From Hoeflea sp. IMCC20628 (GTDB lineage: Bacteria > Pseudomonadota > Alphaproteobacteria > Rhizobiales > Rhizobiaceae), in the NCBI RefSeq assembly GCF_001011155.1, contig NZ_CP011479.1, forward strand, positions 4,227,662 through 4,291,661: 64,000 bases of DNA. The letters run 5' to 3'. The notes beneath the pieces were generated by a model, which ran no database searches, was not told where the DNA came from, and saw only the letters and a list, made by a program, of their open reading frames with translations. Positions within the stretch are counted from its first letter, which is position 1. Every line of letters starts with the position of its first letter. The translations under genes and the position numbers were made by a program. Below, piece by piece: positions 35,644-45,368 of this stretch.

Positions 35644-37450
35644 TGGAAATCCTGGTTATCGACGTCAACCGCCCGGTCGCACTTCCGGTGGCTGAGGAGG
35701 GATGTCCGCCCGAGTTCCTGGCCGCCCGGGCCCCTGATCCGGGGATGAGGCGCGCCATCATCTCGTCACGCGGGCCCCAGGCCTCGATCTCGCCCTGGCT
35801 GAGGATCATGACCTTGTCAGCCACCTGCATGACACCGGTTCGCTGGGTTATGATGACAACTGTCGTTCCCGCCGCCTTTGCGGCCGAAATCGTCTCCGAG
35901 AGTTGTCTTTCTCCATCAATATCCAGGTGAGCGTTAGGTTCATCAAGCACGATGAATGCGGGCGAACCGTAGAAAGCCCGCGCCAGTGCAACACGCTGGG
36001 TTTGCCCGCCCGACAGGCCTCGCCCCCCCGGCCCCACAAGCGTTTCATATCCCTCCGGCAATTGCATGATCAGTTCATGGACACCTGCGCGCCCGGCCGC
36101 CTCGACTACAGCGGAATCAACCCGGTTCGGGTCGAGCCGTGATATGTTCTCGGCGATGGTTCCAGGCATCAACTCGATTGACTGGGGCAAATAGCCAACG
36201 TGGGCGAAGCGTGCCGCGTCAGGCCAGTTCATGATATCGGCCCCGTCCAGCCGGACACATCCTCTGGACGGGCTGGCAGCGCCGACGAGAAGCCGTGCCA
36301 GCGTGGATTTCCCCGCGCCGCTAGCGCCCAATATGACCAGAACCCCGCCAGCCTCCACCTTGAAATTCAAGCCTTTGAGGACTGGGTCCTGCTCCGCAGT
36401 TCCCGGAGCAGCATAGACAAGCGTTTCGACATCGATCCGCCCGGTAGGCCGGGGGAGTGATGTTCTTTCACCAACCGAGGCCGACTTATCAAACAGGTTC
36501 GTCAGGCGGCGATGGGCAAGCCGGGCCTGAGACAGCGACCGCCATGCTCCCACGGCCTGTTCAATGGGCCCGAGCGCACGCGATGAGATGATGGAAGACG
36601 CAAATATCATACCGGCTGTCATCTCGTTGATGAGCACGAGGTAACCACCCACCCCCAGCAGCGCTATCTGCAGCAGAAGCCTGAAAAAACGCGTCAGCCC
36701 GAAAAATGTCGAATTGCGAATGCCGACACGGTCCTGGCCCAAAAGCGATTTGTTGTTGCTTTTCGCCCATTTCGTCATGCCCGCATCGAACATGCCCATT
36801 GCACGGACGGTTTCCGAATTGCGGATTATGGACTGGGCCACGCCCATGCTGGTCTGGGTGTCGACGCCGGCCTGCTGCTGAACCGCGAAAGTGGCTCTGT
36901 CATTGGCGGCAGCCAGTCCCATCAGCAAAAGCGCGCCGACCAGTGTGATGTAACCCAGCGTCGGATGGATGAAAAAGACCAGCACAACAAACAGGGGTGC
37001 AAAAGGCAGATCAAGCAGGCTCAGCGCCACACGGTTGGATATGAACCCTTTCAGGAGCGAAATATCGCGCAGGGGTTCCGTCCCGTTCATGCCGGAGCGC
37101 TCATTTTGCAGGATGCGTTCAAAAACCGGTCGCGAAATGCCCAATTCGAACTGCGCGGCAGCCCGGTTCGCCATGATCCCGCGCACGCCTTCAAGCAGGC
37201 CGAACACCAGTACCGCCAAAAATGCCACGATGCTGATCATGACAAGGGTATCGAAACTCCGACTGACAAGCACCCGGTCATAGATCTGCAGCATGTATAG
37301 CGGTGTGGCCAGAACAAGCATATTCAGGAACACCGAGAAACCGGCAATCATCCAAATAATGCGCCTGACCGGCGCCATGAACGTAGACATGGAAACAACC
37401 GTTTCACCCCCGGAGACAGGGACGTGACTGGACGATCGACCTTTAACCAT
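35630..37450 (-). CDS. Type I secretion ABC exporter ATPase/permease (PrtD family)
   Basis: 606 residues. The membrane domain of about six helices is in 25-310; the nucleotide-binding domain has Walker A GASGAGKST at 375-383, signature LSGGQTQRVALARA and Walker B FIVLDEPNAHLD. There is no N-terminal C39 peptidase domain, so the substrate should carry an uncleaved C-terminal signal, as with RTX proteins. No such protein gene is adjacent. The next gene downstream is the adaptor; no TolC homologue is in the window. Confidence 0.95.
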   Translation of the reverse strand: MVKGRSSSHVPVSGGETVVSMSTFMAPVRRIIWMIAGFSVFLNMLVLATPLYMLQIYDRVLVSRSFDTLVMISIVAFLAVLVFGLLEGVRGIMANRAAAQFELGISRPVFERILQNERSGMNGTEPLRDISLLKGFISNRVALSLLDLPFAPLFVVLVFFIHPTLGYITLVGALLLMGLAAANDRATFAVQQQAGVDTQTSMGVAQSIIRNSETVRAMGMFDAGMTKWAKSNNKSLLGQDRVGIRNSTFFGLTRFFRLLLQIALLGVGGYLVLINEMTAGMIFASSIISSRALGPIEQAVGAWRSLSQARLAHRRLTNLFDKSASVGERTSLPRPTGRIDVETLVYAAPGTAEQDPVLKGLNFKVEAGGVLVILGASGAGKSTLARLLVGAASPSRGCVRLDGADIMNWPDAARFAHVGYLPQSIELMPGTIAENISRLDPNRVDSAVVEAAGRAGVHELIMQLPEGYETLVGPGGRGLSGGQTQRVALARAFYGSPAFIVLDEPNAHLDIDGERQLSETISAAKAAGTTVVIITQRTGVMQVADKVMILSQGEIEAWGPRDEMMARLIPGSGARAARNSGGHPSSATGSATGRLTSITRISNDPK

Positions 37451-37740
37451 TTGCTACCCAAATGCTTGTTTTGACATCTAAACGATACATCATCCAAAAA
37501 ATCGGAAGAGCACTCAATCTTAACCAATTTTATACCATGTTCATCCGGCAATGTAATAGCGCATGTGGGGCTATCGTTAATTTCGGAAATTCAGGCAGTT
37601 CTGATGAGGCGGCCTGCAGAGCGATGGGCCAGCAGCAAAGACTGCAAATCCGCCGTCTCGTAAACTTGAATTCTTCAATAACGAACGTGATCGCGCCCCG
37701 AGCAAGCATCCACCGACACCACATTACCTGCCAAATAAAT
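37451..37740. other. AT-richer intergenic region upstream of the type I secretion genes
   Basis: 290 bp, lower in GC than its surroundings, especially 37455-37560, consistent with a promoter for the exporter pair. It also receives the 3' end of the GntR gene. No gene or repeat recognised. Confidence 0.45.
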
Positions 37741-38475
37741 CTACATCCCCGCACTGCGAAGGATCAGCCGCTTGCGTACCGACTCGAGATGCGCGCGCAT
37801 CGCATTCGCAGCGTCTTCCGGCTTTTTGTTCAGGATCGCCTGGCAAATGTCCTTGTGCTCGTCGAGGGTCGGGTAACTGCGGGAGGGGCCGGACTCAGTA
37901 CGTTGCGTCTGCCAGACATTTGAGCGTCGCACGGCGTTCAGTGTTTCAAAAACCGTCATCAGCAACTTGTTTCTGGTGGCGGTCGCAATGGCATTGTGGA
38001 ACCGGTTATCCCACGCCTCGAAAACGCGCCAATCCGTCGCCTCGGCACATCGCCGGTAGCAGCGCCGGAGTTCCCTGTGATCGCTTGAAACGCCGTTTTG
38101 TGCCGCCAGTCGAGCGAGTTCGGGTTCGATAATCAAACGGGCGTCGGCTATCTCTTCCGGAGTGGTTATGCCGCTGAGGTAGCGCACCTCTGTAAGATTC
38201 AAGACCGAGCGAGCCCCGATATAGGTTCCGCGCCCCACCTGTCGCCAAACCCGGCCTTCGTCCTCCAGCACGCTCATCGCCGTGCGCAGCGCGGCCCGGG
38301 TCAGTCCCAGCTCGACACATAGCAATCGCTCAGGCGGAATCCGGTCGTTCAGGGCGAAGTCATGCCCCTCGATATAGGTTCGCAGTCTCTCGACGGCTTC
38401 GGCTGCACGCTGCTTGTTCATATACTGACCAATGCCGTAATTGGTCACGGTTTGCACCTGTTTTTTTGGCGCCAT
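37741..38475 (-). CDS. GntR-family (FCD/FadR-type) regulator
   Basis: 244 residues. N-terminal winged helix at about 20-90 (RLRTYIEGHDFALNDRIPPERLL, GLTRAALRTAMSVLEDEGRVWRQVGRGTYIG), then a helical FCD ligand-binding domain (EEIADARLIIEPELARLAAQ, RFHNAIATATRNKLL, DEHKDICQAI). It is divergent from the decarboxylase-like/kelch genes with a 96-bp gap, so it probably represses them in the absence of a carboxylic-acid-like ligand. Confidence 0.9.
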   Translation of the reverse strand: MAPKKQVQTVTNYGIGQYMNKQRAAEAVERLRTYIEGHDFALNDRIPPERLLCVELGLTRAALRTAMSVLEDEGRVWRQVGRGTYIGARSVLNLTEVRYLSGITTPEEIADARLIIEPELARLAAQNGVSSDHRELRRCYRRCAEATDWRVFEAWDNRFHNAIATATRNKLLMTVFETLNAVRRSNVWQTQRTESGPSRSYPTLDEHKDICQAILNKKPEDAANAMRAHLESVRKRLILRSAGM

Positions 38476-38571
38476 AACAATCAGAATTGTGCTGACTTAA
38501 AGGATCATACGTTCTTCGTTGACCGCTGGCATTGCATGCTCGCACACGCAGATCATTATCAGGGAATTCAT

Positions 38572-39567
38572 ATGACCAAGCTTGCTCTCTCGCTGGCATG
38601 CACGCAGACCGACCGGGCCGCTCCCATACTTGACGGGCGCATTGCCATCAGCGGATGTGACGTGATCCCGCTGCCAGGGGTGACACAGACCATTTTTCGT
38701 CAAGTGCTCGATGACAAGGCATTCGACATCGCCGAAATGTCGATGTCGAGTCACCTGATCCAGGTTGACCGGGGTGTTCGCGACTACGTCGCACTGCCAA
38801 TCTTCCTGTCTCGCAGCTTTCGGCATTCAGCCATCTATATCAACGCCAACAGCGGAATCAAGAAACCGGAGGACCTGCGTGGCTGCAAGTTTGGTGTTCA
38901 GCAGTTCCAGCAAACAGTCGGCCTTTGGGTGCGGGGCATGCTGGCTGACGAATACGGGATTCGCAGTCAGGACGTAACCTGGATGAATGGCGGGCTGGAA
39001 GCGCCTGGCGGTGGCGAAAGGCTGAAGCTCGACCTGCCCGAGGAAATCAGCCTTACCCCGATTCCCGCGACCGAGACACTCAATGGCATGCTCGCCGACG
39101 GCCGGCTGGATGCTCTGATTGCAACAAAGCCGCCCTCATCCTTTACCAGCGGAGACAGCCGGGTAGCGCGGCTTTTCCCGGACTACCAGAGCGCGGAGAA
39201 GGACTATTTTCGCAAAACCCGGGCGTTCCCGATAATGCATTGTGTCGTTGTCCGGCAAAGTCTGGTCGACCAGCATCCATGGCTCCCCGCTGAAGTGTTC
39301 AAGGCCTTTGTCAGAGCCAAGGCGCTTGCCCTTGATGAGATGAAGCAGGTTAACATTCTTCGGCTGACTCTGCCCTGGATTGCCGAAACCTTTGCGGACG
39401 TCCAAAACCTGATGGGTGGCGATATCTGGAATTATGGCCTCAAGGAGAGCAGGCATGAAATCGAGCACATGCTGAGATATGCTCATGGAGATGGCCTGAC
39501 CGGCCGTCACCTGACTCCTGAAGAGGTCTTTCATCCCAGTACATTCTCCCTGTCCGACAAGATATAA
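38572..39567 (+). CDS. 4,5-dihydroxyphthalate decarboxylase-like protein, copy A
   Basis: 331 residues from the ATG at 38572 (AGGGA upstream). It belongs to the periplasmic-binding-protein-like fold family that includes Pht5-type decarboxylases: LACTQTDRAAPILDGRI, FDIAEMSMSSHL, YVALPIFLSRSFRHSAIYI, KPEDLRGCKFGV and HCVVVRQSLVDQHPW. It has no signal peptide, so a cytoplasmic enzyme is more likely than a transport protein. It is first in a plus-strand run with a kelch protein and a second family member. Actual substrate unknown. Confidence 0.75.
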   Translation: MTKLALSLACTQTDRAAPILDGRIAISGCDVIPLPGVTQTIFRQVLDDKAFDIAEMSMSSHLIQVDRGVRDYVALPIFLSRSFRHSAIYINANSGIKKPEDLRGCKFGVQQFQQTVGLWVRGMLADEYGIRSQDVTWMNGGLEAPGGGERLKLDLPEEISLTPIPATETLNGMLADGRLDALIATKPPSSFTSGDSRVARLFPDYQSAEKDYFRKTRAFPIMHCVVVRQSLVDQHPWLPAEVFKAFVRAKALALDEMKQVNILRLTLPWIAETFADVQNLMGGDIWNYGLKESRHEIEHMLRYAHGDGLTGRHLTPEEVFHPSTFSLSDKI

Positions 39568-39581
39568 CGAAGGAGACCTCG

Positions 39582-40613
39582 ATGGCTGATAGCAAAAACG
39601 GTTCACAGGAAGACCCGCTGTTTTCCGGATTGTTTGATCCGACGATTACAAGCATCCCGCAAGGTGTTTCCCAGCCCAATCCCGACATCGTTCCGAATGC
39701 CGAGAATATGGGAGTCTGGAAAGAAGAGACCCGGATGCCGATCGCGACGGCTGAAATGGGTGTCATCGCATGCAATGGGAAGGTCCATGTCATCGGCGGC
39801 TATGCGCGCGGTCAGGTCAACAGCGATTACCATCAGGTATTCGATCCTGCGACCGGCGAGTGGACACTGAAGGCGCCCATACCCTATGCCTGCAATCACC
39901 TCAGCATGGCGGCGATCGGCAGCAAGATCTACAGTTTCGGTGGCTTTATCGAGCAGAACCGCTGCCCGCACTCCAACTGTTTTGTCTATGACGACGACAC
40001 GGATGAGTGGGAACGGATTCCGAACCTTCTCAGACCGCGCGGTGCGATTTCAGCAGTGGAACTCAACGGACAGATTCATCTGCTTGGCGGCCGCAACGTC
40101 AGGTCGGTCGATTGGCACGAGATATATGATCCGGAAACGCAGCAGTACCAGCTTCTCAACGATATGCGCGGATCGACACCGACGCAGCCATTCGCGGGCC
40201 AGCGATGCCACATGGGAGCTGTGGTCGTGGATGGAAAAATCCACTGCATCGGCGGGCGCAAGGATTCCTACGACTTCAACACCGGTCTGCATTCGGTCTT
40301 TGATCCCGAAAGTCTGACCTGGTCGTTCCGGAAGGAAATGCCGACCATTCGCAGTGGACACTCTGTGGCCTATGTGAACGGCAAGATACTGGCGTTCGGT
40401 GGCGAGGCGCGCGGTTTGGTCTTTGAAGCCAACGAGTCGTATGATACCAAGACCGAAAAATGGGAAATTGTCGCACCAATGCCGGTACCGCGGCATGGCT
40501 TGCATGGCGCGACCGCAGCAGTCATAGGCAATACTGTCTACGTGCCCGGCGGTGCCCCGATTACCGGCGGGAGCGTCCAGGGTGCCTATCACGACTCCTT
40601 CACCTTCGGTTAG
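39582..40613 (+). CDS. Kelch-repeat beta-propeller protein
   Basis: 343 residues with about six kelch repeats, each with a GG pair and spaced Tyr/Trp: GKVHVIGGYARG, SKIYSFGGFIEQ, GQIHLLGGRNV, GKIHCIGGRKDS, GKILAFGGEARG and NTVYVPGGAPITGG. It has no signal peptide. Cytoplasmic bacterial kelch proteins include sugar mutarotases or epimerases (NanM-like) and lactonase-like propellers. It lies 14 bp after copy A and 126 bp before copy B of the decarboxylase-like genes, so it presumably serves the same pathway. Confidence 0.85.
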   Translation: MADSKNGSQEDPLFSGLFDPTITSIPQGVSQPNPDIVPNAENMGVWKEETRMPIATAEMGVIACNGKVHVIGGYARGQVNSDYHQVFDPATGEWTLKAPIPYACNHLSMAAIGSKIYSFGGFIEQNRCPHSNCFVYDDDTDEWERIPNLLRPRGAISAVELNGQIHLLGGRNVRSVDWHEIYDPETQQYQLLNDMRGSTPTQPFAGQRCHMGAVVVDGKIHCIGGRKDSYDFNTGLHSVFDPESLTWSFRKEMPTIRSGHSVAYVNGKILAFGGEARGLVFEANESYDTKTEKWEIVAPMPVPRHGLHGATAAVIGNTVYVPGGAPITGGSVQGAYHDSFTFG

Positions 40614-40739
40614 CACGCGGACCATCAACCAGACCCTGATGTGCTTCATGAAAGCGCAATCGGGGCATTCTGGCACTTTCACCTGAATTGAAAGCCTCAT
40701 TCCCGTCTGGTGACGAAGGAAACAGGAAAGGCACGGCCA

Positions 40740-41699
40740 ATGGAAAACCCGAACCTCAACATTGTGCTGCGCATGCAAGGCAATGTAGCCCCAATTTGCG
40801 ATGGCAGGGTGAAAGTCGATGGATTTGACCTCACAATCCACGATGAAGGGGCAATGCAGGGCGCCTTTAGAAGCATGGTGCGGGAGCACAAATTCGAGAT
40901 CAGCGAACTTGCACTGACAACCTATGTCGTCGCACGGGAACACGGTGCGGAATTCACGGCACTGCCAATCTTCCTTGTCCGGGAATTTCACCACGGTGCG
41001 ATCCTGTTCAACCGGAACGCCGGCATTACTGATCCCAAGCAGCTAGAAGGCCGCGACGTCGGAGTTGACCGCGGATATACCGTCACAACAGGCGTGTGGG
41101 CGCGCGAAATCCTCGCCAAGGAACACGGGGTGGACCCCAGGCGCGTCAACTGGATCCTGTCCAGCGACGAACATGTTGCCGATTTCCGGCCGCCCGAAAA
41201 TGTTCGACTCATAGAGGACGGACGCAGCCTGAGAGAGGACCTTCAGGCAGGTGTGCTGCCCGCCACCGTCGGGTTCTTTCCCGAGGATATTCCAGAACAG
41301 TATGACAACATCGTTGCCTTGCACCCTGATGGGCTGGAGGCTGGTCTGCGTGCATTCGACCAGCGCGGACACTACCCGATCAACCACCTGATCGTGGTGC
41401 GCAACGACGTGTTGGCGCGTAACCCGGATTTGCCTGTGGCGCTGTTCGACGCATTTGCGCAATCCAAGCAGATCTATGTTGATCAACTCAAGGCTGGCGC
41501 GATCGAATCTCCGACAGCCATCGATCAAATGCATGCCCGGATACTCGAGCGTGGTGCCGATCCACTGCCCTACGGCATAGAACCCAACCGGGCGCTTCTG
41601 GAGGGGTATCTGGAGCAATGCCAGGCGCAGGGCGTGCTGAACCGTCCAGTGAGCCTTGAGGCGCTGTTCGAGCCAACGACGCTTGAATTGATCGGCTAG
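40740..41699 (+). CDS. 4,5-dihydroxyphthalate decarboxylase-like protein, copy B
   Basis: 319 residues from the ATG at 40740, with AGGAAAGG upstream; a GTG at 40710 opens the frame but has a poor site. Same family as copy A: ICDGRVKVDGFDL, FEISELALTTYV, FTALPIFLVREFHHGAILF, DPKQLEGRDVGVDRG and NHLIVVRNDVLARNPDLP. It has no signal peptide. Copies A and B are clearly related but well diverged, so they may take different substrates or form a heteromer. A strong terminator follows. Confidence 0.75.
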   Translation: MENPNLNIVLRMQGNVAPICDGRVKVDGFDLTIHDEGAMQGAFRSMVREHKFEISELALTTYVVAREHGAEFTALPIFLVREFHHGAILFNRNAGITDPKQLEGRDVGVDRGYTVTTGVWAREILAKEHGVDPRRVNWILSSDEHVADFRPPENVRLIEDGRSLREDLQAGVLPATVGFFPEDIPEQYDNIVALHPDGLEAGLRAFDQRGHYPINHLIVVRNDVLARNPDLPVALFDAFAQSKQIYVDQLKAGAIESPTAIDQMHARILERGADPLPYGIEPNRALLEGYLEQCQAQGVLNRPVSLEALFEPTTLELIG

Positions 41700-41744
41700 A
41701 CAATAGCTAGCCAACGCCGCGACGGGACCGCCATGACCCTAATA

Positions 41745-41785
41745 ACAACGCCGCGCATCCGACTGGATGCGCGGCGTTGTTTGTT
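41745..41785 (+). terminator. Strong terminator after the decarboxylase-like/kelch run
   Basis: A 16-bp perfect stem (ACAACGCCGCGCATCC / GGATGCGCGGCGTTGT) with a GACT loop, then TTGTTACTTC. Confidence 0.9.
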
Positions 41786-41845
41786 ACTTCATGATTGCGC
41801 TGGCTCGTCTCTGGCTATTTCGCCCGATTGGAGCGGGCTATCGGT

Positions 41846-42277
41846 TCAACCGCCGTCGGCTGTCAGTCCCGCAGCCTCAATCCCGGCAATAGCGCAGACT
41901 TCATCATTATCGCCGGTATCCCCGGAAATCCCGACAGCACCGATAATGTGCCCGTCCGAATTCTTGATCAGCACACCACCCGGCGCGGGCACGCATCGCC
42001 CGTCGGAAGCATCTGAAGCAGCACTCATGAAGCCCGGCACTTTCTGTGAGCGCTTGGCAAGTTCGCGTGACCCCAACCCGAACCCCAGCGCGCCGTAGGA
42101 CTTTCCCTTGGCCAGTTCGAGGCGCAGAATTCCGCTGCCATCCTCCCGCTTGGCGGCGACCAGATGACCACCTGCGTCGAGAACGACAACCGTCAGCGGC
42201 TCTAGAGAATTCTCCCGCCCCTTGGCGAGTGCGGCGTCAACGACGACAGAAGCATGCTTGAGCGAGATACTTGTCAT
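41846..42277 (-). CDS. GlcG/HbpS-type (DUF336) protein
   Basis: 143 residues with the family pattern: LKHASVVVDAALAKG, VVLDAGGHLVAAKREDGSG, KSYGALGFGLGSRELA, PAPGGVLIKNSDGHIIGAVG and GDTGDNDEVCAIAGIEAAGL. Members are small alpha/beta proteins, some haem-binding, often found beside sugar-acid or diol catabolic genes. It overlaps the end of the isomerase gene by 4 bp (ATGA) and is translated with it. Confidence 0.88.
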   Translation of the reverse strand: MTSISLKHASVVVDAALAKGRENSLEPLTVVVLDAGGHLVAAKREDGSGILRLELAKGKSYGALGFGLGSRELAKRSQKVPGFMSAASDASDGRCVPAPGGVLIKNSDGHIIGAVGISGDTGDNDEVCAIAGIEAAGLTADGG

Positions 42278-43143
42278 GTTCTTGTTCCTTTTTCCGATTC
42301 ATTGTTTTCAGCACAGGCCGCAGCAAGCAGCAGTGCACGGGTGATCTCGACCGCTTCGGCGCAAACCTCGTAGGGCGAGCGTTCCCAAAGGGCGGGATTG
42401 GGGGCCTCGTAGCTGAGGTAACCGTCGTAACCGATTTCGCTCAAACGGCCGAAAAGATTGTTCCAGTCGATCACACCCTTCCCGGGCACGAGCCGATCAA
42501 TCGGGCGGCGAATTCCGGGTGTCGGGTGCAGGGGCGCATCGCTGTATTGAAATGCAAACAACTCGTCTGCACGTACGCCATCCAGACCGGCTGAAACACC
42601 TTGGCTTCTGTGCAAGTGATAGGCGTCGAGAAGCATGCCGCAACTGGGGTGGCCGGCGCCCTCGATGATCTCACGCAGGACCGCGGTCCGGTTGACTACC
42701 GGGTGCTGGGAGTTGAACTCAAGTGCAAGTTTGAGATCATATTCGGCAACGATCGCACCGGCAATCCGGGTTGCCGCGATAGCATCCTTGACGGTGCCTG
42801 TCACCTGGCCCGGCGCGCTCATGATCATGTCGCAGCCAACTGCCTTTGCAATCTCACAGGTTTCATGCAGGACGCCAAATAGTCTTTTCTGTTCCTCAGG
42901 CGGCGTAAAAAACCAGCCATATTCTGTGCCCAGAACGCCAATGGACACATCGCTGTCGCGCATCATGGCAATCACATCGTCTTTCGTCATGCCACGGTCA
43001 AAGCAATCGACAACGTCGCTGCGACGGATCTCGATTGCGTCAAAACCTGCCTTCGCAGTTGCATCCAGACAGATATCAAGCGGCGTGGTATGGATCGTCC
43101 AGGTGTGAAGAGCCGTCCTGAACGGCTTTTGCGTGTGTTTCAT
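42274..43143 (-). CDS. Sugar phosphate isomerase/epimerase-like TIM barrel
   Basis: 289 residues from the ATG at 43143; an upstream in-frame extension to 43251 lacks family resemblance. AP-endonuclease-2/xylose-isomerase-like barrel: LHTWTIH, AGFDAIEIRRSD, LALEFNSQHPVVN (metal Glu), MLLDAYHLHRSQG (Asp/His ligands), FQYSDAP and YLSYEAPNP (second Glu). Members include hydroxypyruvate isomerases, inosose dehydratases and 3-dehydroshikimate dehydratases; the sequence alone does not decide among them. Confidence 0.85.
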   Translation of the reverse strand: MKHTQKPFRTALHTWTIHTTPLDICLDATAKAGFDAIEIRRSDVVDCFDRGMTKDDVIAMMRDSDVSIGVLGTEYGWFFTPPEEQKRLFGVLHETCEIAKAVGCDMIMSAPGQVTGTVKDAIAATRIAGAIVAEYDLKLALEFNSQHPVVNRTAVLREIIEGAGHPSCGMLLDAYHLHRSQGVSAGLDGVRADELFAFQYSDAPLHPTPGIRRPIDRLVPGKGVIDWNNLFGRLSEIGYDGYLSYEAPNPALWERSPYEVCAEAVEITRALLLAAACAENNESEKGTRT

Positions 43144-43577
43144 GATGCAAACTCGCTGTTGGACAGCCGCAGGCATCCGGAACGTCGCGCACAATTCATG
43201 CTCCCCGTCCCGGGATGATGTCGGTTCAGCGACTGCCGAACAGACTTGCATATGCGCACGCTCAAATGATCAGCTTCCATTTACCCATGCCGACGTCCGT
43301 CCTTGCTGGTGCCTCGCACAATGCGAACCGAGTTGTTTTTGCTGTGCCATTGTTCACGCGCTGCACCGCGCAGCACTGAAATGGCAAAGTCTCAATCGTC
43401 GTCCTAGGATAGGTCGATAATTGGCTGGGCGAAATTTCAAAGCAAAACCATTTCATCGATTGGGTCACCTGCAATATCTTCCGTTGGCGTGGCCGCACAC
43501 CTATGCTGCAGCGCATAAGTGCGTGGTGAAAGTTTGCCATGCGGAACAGGCGCGGATGCGCTGCAAGGGAGAAGTCG
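43144..43577. other. Divergent promoter region
   Basis: 434 bp between the isomerase and SDR genes. Parts are lower in GC (43390-43460). It must contain promoters for both directions. No clear dyad or RNA recognised. Confidence 0.4.
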
Positions 43578-44324
43578 ATGGAGAAACGTGTTGCGGTGGT
43601 CACTGGAGCTGGCAGTGGCGTAGGTCGTGCGGCTGCGCTTGCACTTTTGAATGCCGGCTGGTCGGTTGGACTTGCAGGCCGCCGGGCCGACGTTCTCGAA
43701 GAGACCGTCACGATGGCCAAGGCAGGAACGGCATTTGCGGTGCCGACTGACGTGACAAAGCCGGATGATGTTGAGGCGCTGTTCACCGCTGTCACAACGA
43801 AATTCGGACGGCTGGACACGCTTTTCAACAACGCCGGCGGCGGTGCGCCAAGCACGAATTTTGGCGACGTCACTTACGAGACCTGGCTTCGCGTTGTGAA
43901 TGTCAATCTCAACGGAATGTTTCTCTGTGCGAACGCGGCCTACCGGGCGATGCGAGATCAGTCGCCACAAGGCGGACGGATCATCAACAATGGCTCCTTG
44001 TCGGCACACACCCCGAGACCGGGGTCTGCGCCTTACACAACGACCAAACACGCGATATCCGGGCTGACGAAATGCATCTCGCTTGATGGGCGCGCGCACA
44101 ATATTGTTGCGTCACAAATTGACATTGGAAACGCTGCAACACCGATGACTGCACGAATGGCCGGGGGCGTGTTGCAACCCAACGGTACGATGATGGCCGA
44201 GCCCACCATGGATGCCGCGAATGTAGGGGACACAATCCTCATGATGGCCAATATGGACCTGTCCGCCAACATACAATCGGTTATGGTCATGTCTTCGCAG
44301 ATGCCGTTTGTCGGGCGCGGTTAG
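43578..44324 (+). CDS. Short-chain dehydrogenase/reductase
   Basis: 248 residues from the ATG at 43578 (GGGAG upstream). Cofactor motif [10 protein letters not shown] at residues 9-18, NNAGG near 90, Ser in NNGSLSAH and the catalytic YTTTK pair. A classical SDR; GRR after the second strand suggests NADP(H) is possible. It is followed 57 bp later by a PanE-like reductase on the same strand. Substrate unknown, but the context is catabolic. Confidence 0.9.
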   Translation: MEKRVAVVTGAGSGVGRAAALALLNAGWSVGLAGRRADVLEETVTMAKAGTAFAVPTDVTKPDDVEALFTAVTTKFGRLDTLFNNAGGGAPSTNFGDVTYETWLRVVNVNLNGMFLCANAAYRAMRDQSPQGGRIINNGSLSAHTPRPGSAPYTTTKHAISGLTKCISLDGRAHNIVASQIDIGNAATPMTARMAGGVLQPNGTMMAEPTMDAANVGDTILMMANMDLSANIQSVMVMSSQMPFVGRG

Positions 44325-44381
44325 ACACAGTTTGCAGAGTGCCCGTTCAAGGGAGAATAGTACGATGATAGGGCCTCAACG

Positions 44382-45368
44382 ATGAAGATCTGTATTTTTG
44401 GGGCCGGCGCGGTCGGAAGCCACATCGCTGCGCGGTGCGATTTCGGCGGCGCCGTCACATCGGTCGTGGCCCGCGGCACGCAGCTGGAAGCGATCCGTTC
44501 GTCAGGGATCGTCTTGCAGTCACCGGACGGAGAACGCGCGGCTTCGGTCACCGTTTCGGATGATCCCGGTGAGCTGGGCCCCCAGGACGTGGTGATTGTT
44601 GCCGTAAAGGCCCCTGCCTTGACATCCGTCGCACGATCCATCGGCCCGTTGCTCAAGCCGGATACAGCAGTCGTTTTTGCAATGAACGGAATCCCCTGGT
44701 GGTATTTTTACGGCCATGGTGGAGCAATGGATGGCACCCGCCTTCCCACCATCGACCCTGAAGGCGCCGTGTGGAATGGCGTTGGACCCGAGCGCGCCAT
44801 CGGATGCGTTGTCTATTCGGCAAGCGAGGTGGTCGCGCCGGGGATTGTTCGACTTGCTCAAGCCAGCAGCCGCCTGGTGATCGGTGAACCAGACGGGACA
44901 ATGTCGCCCCGCTCGATTGCGATTGCCGATATCCTGTCCGGCGGCGGCCTCCCGACCACGACAACCGATGCAATTCGCGACGTCATCTGGTCAAAGCTGC
45001 AAAACAATGTCGCTTCGGGGCTGATGGCGATCCTGACGCAGTGTACGGTCGACAAGATCGCGGCAAAGCCGGCCTGTGCGACAGCCATGCGCGCGCTCCT
45101 GACCGAAACCATCAAAGTTGCAGAAGCACTCGGAAGATCGCCGTCGCGTGATATCGACAAGGTGATGGCACAAATGCACGCGCTCGCACACAAACCGAGC
45201 ATCCTGCAGGATCTGGAGCAGGGCCGGATGATGGAGATCGAGTCGCTTTACACGATCATTCTGCGATTGGCCAAGATGGTCGAGGTCGAGACACCGAACC
45301 TGGATTTCATGATAGCGCTCGCCAGTCTCCGCGCCGAAGCAGCCGGTCTGGCCCCCGATGTGACCTAG
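44382..45368 (+). CDS. Ketopantoate reductase-like (ApbA/PanE family) dehydrogenase
   Basis: 328 residues. N-terminal GAGAVGSHIA Rossmann motif, VKAPALTSVARSIGPLL, a C-terminal helical domain with VIWSKLQNNVASGLMAIL (catalytic Lys region) and KPSILQDLEQGRMMEIESL (the family's substrate-binding Ser/Glu segment). It is probably a 2-ketoacid or keto-sugar-acid reductase in this catabolic region and not the pantothenate enzyme, given the neighbours. Confidence 0.82.
   Translation: MKICIFGAGAVGSHIAARCDFGGAVTSVVARGTQLEAIRSSGIVLQSPDGERAASVTVSDDPGELGPQDVVIVAVKAPALTSVARSIGPLLKPDTAVVFAMNGIPWWYFYGHGGAMDGTRLPTIDPEGAVWNGVGPERAIGCVVYSASEVVAPGIVRLAQASSRLVIGEPDGTMSPRSIAIADILSGGGLPTTTTDAIRDVIWSKLQNNVASGLMAILTQCTVDKIAAKPACATAMRALLTETIKVAEALGRSPSRDIDKVMAQMHALAHKPSILQDLEQGRMMEIESLYTIILRLAKMVEVETPNLDFMIALASLRAEAAGLAPDVT

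Noticed and set aside
38572-41699. Reading the two flanking proteins as NitT/TauT periplasmic binding proteins
   Set aside because: They share the fold but lack signal peptides and transporter neighbours; the decarboxylase-like family is the better match, though the true reaction is unproven.
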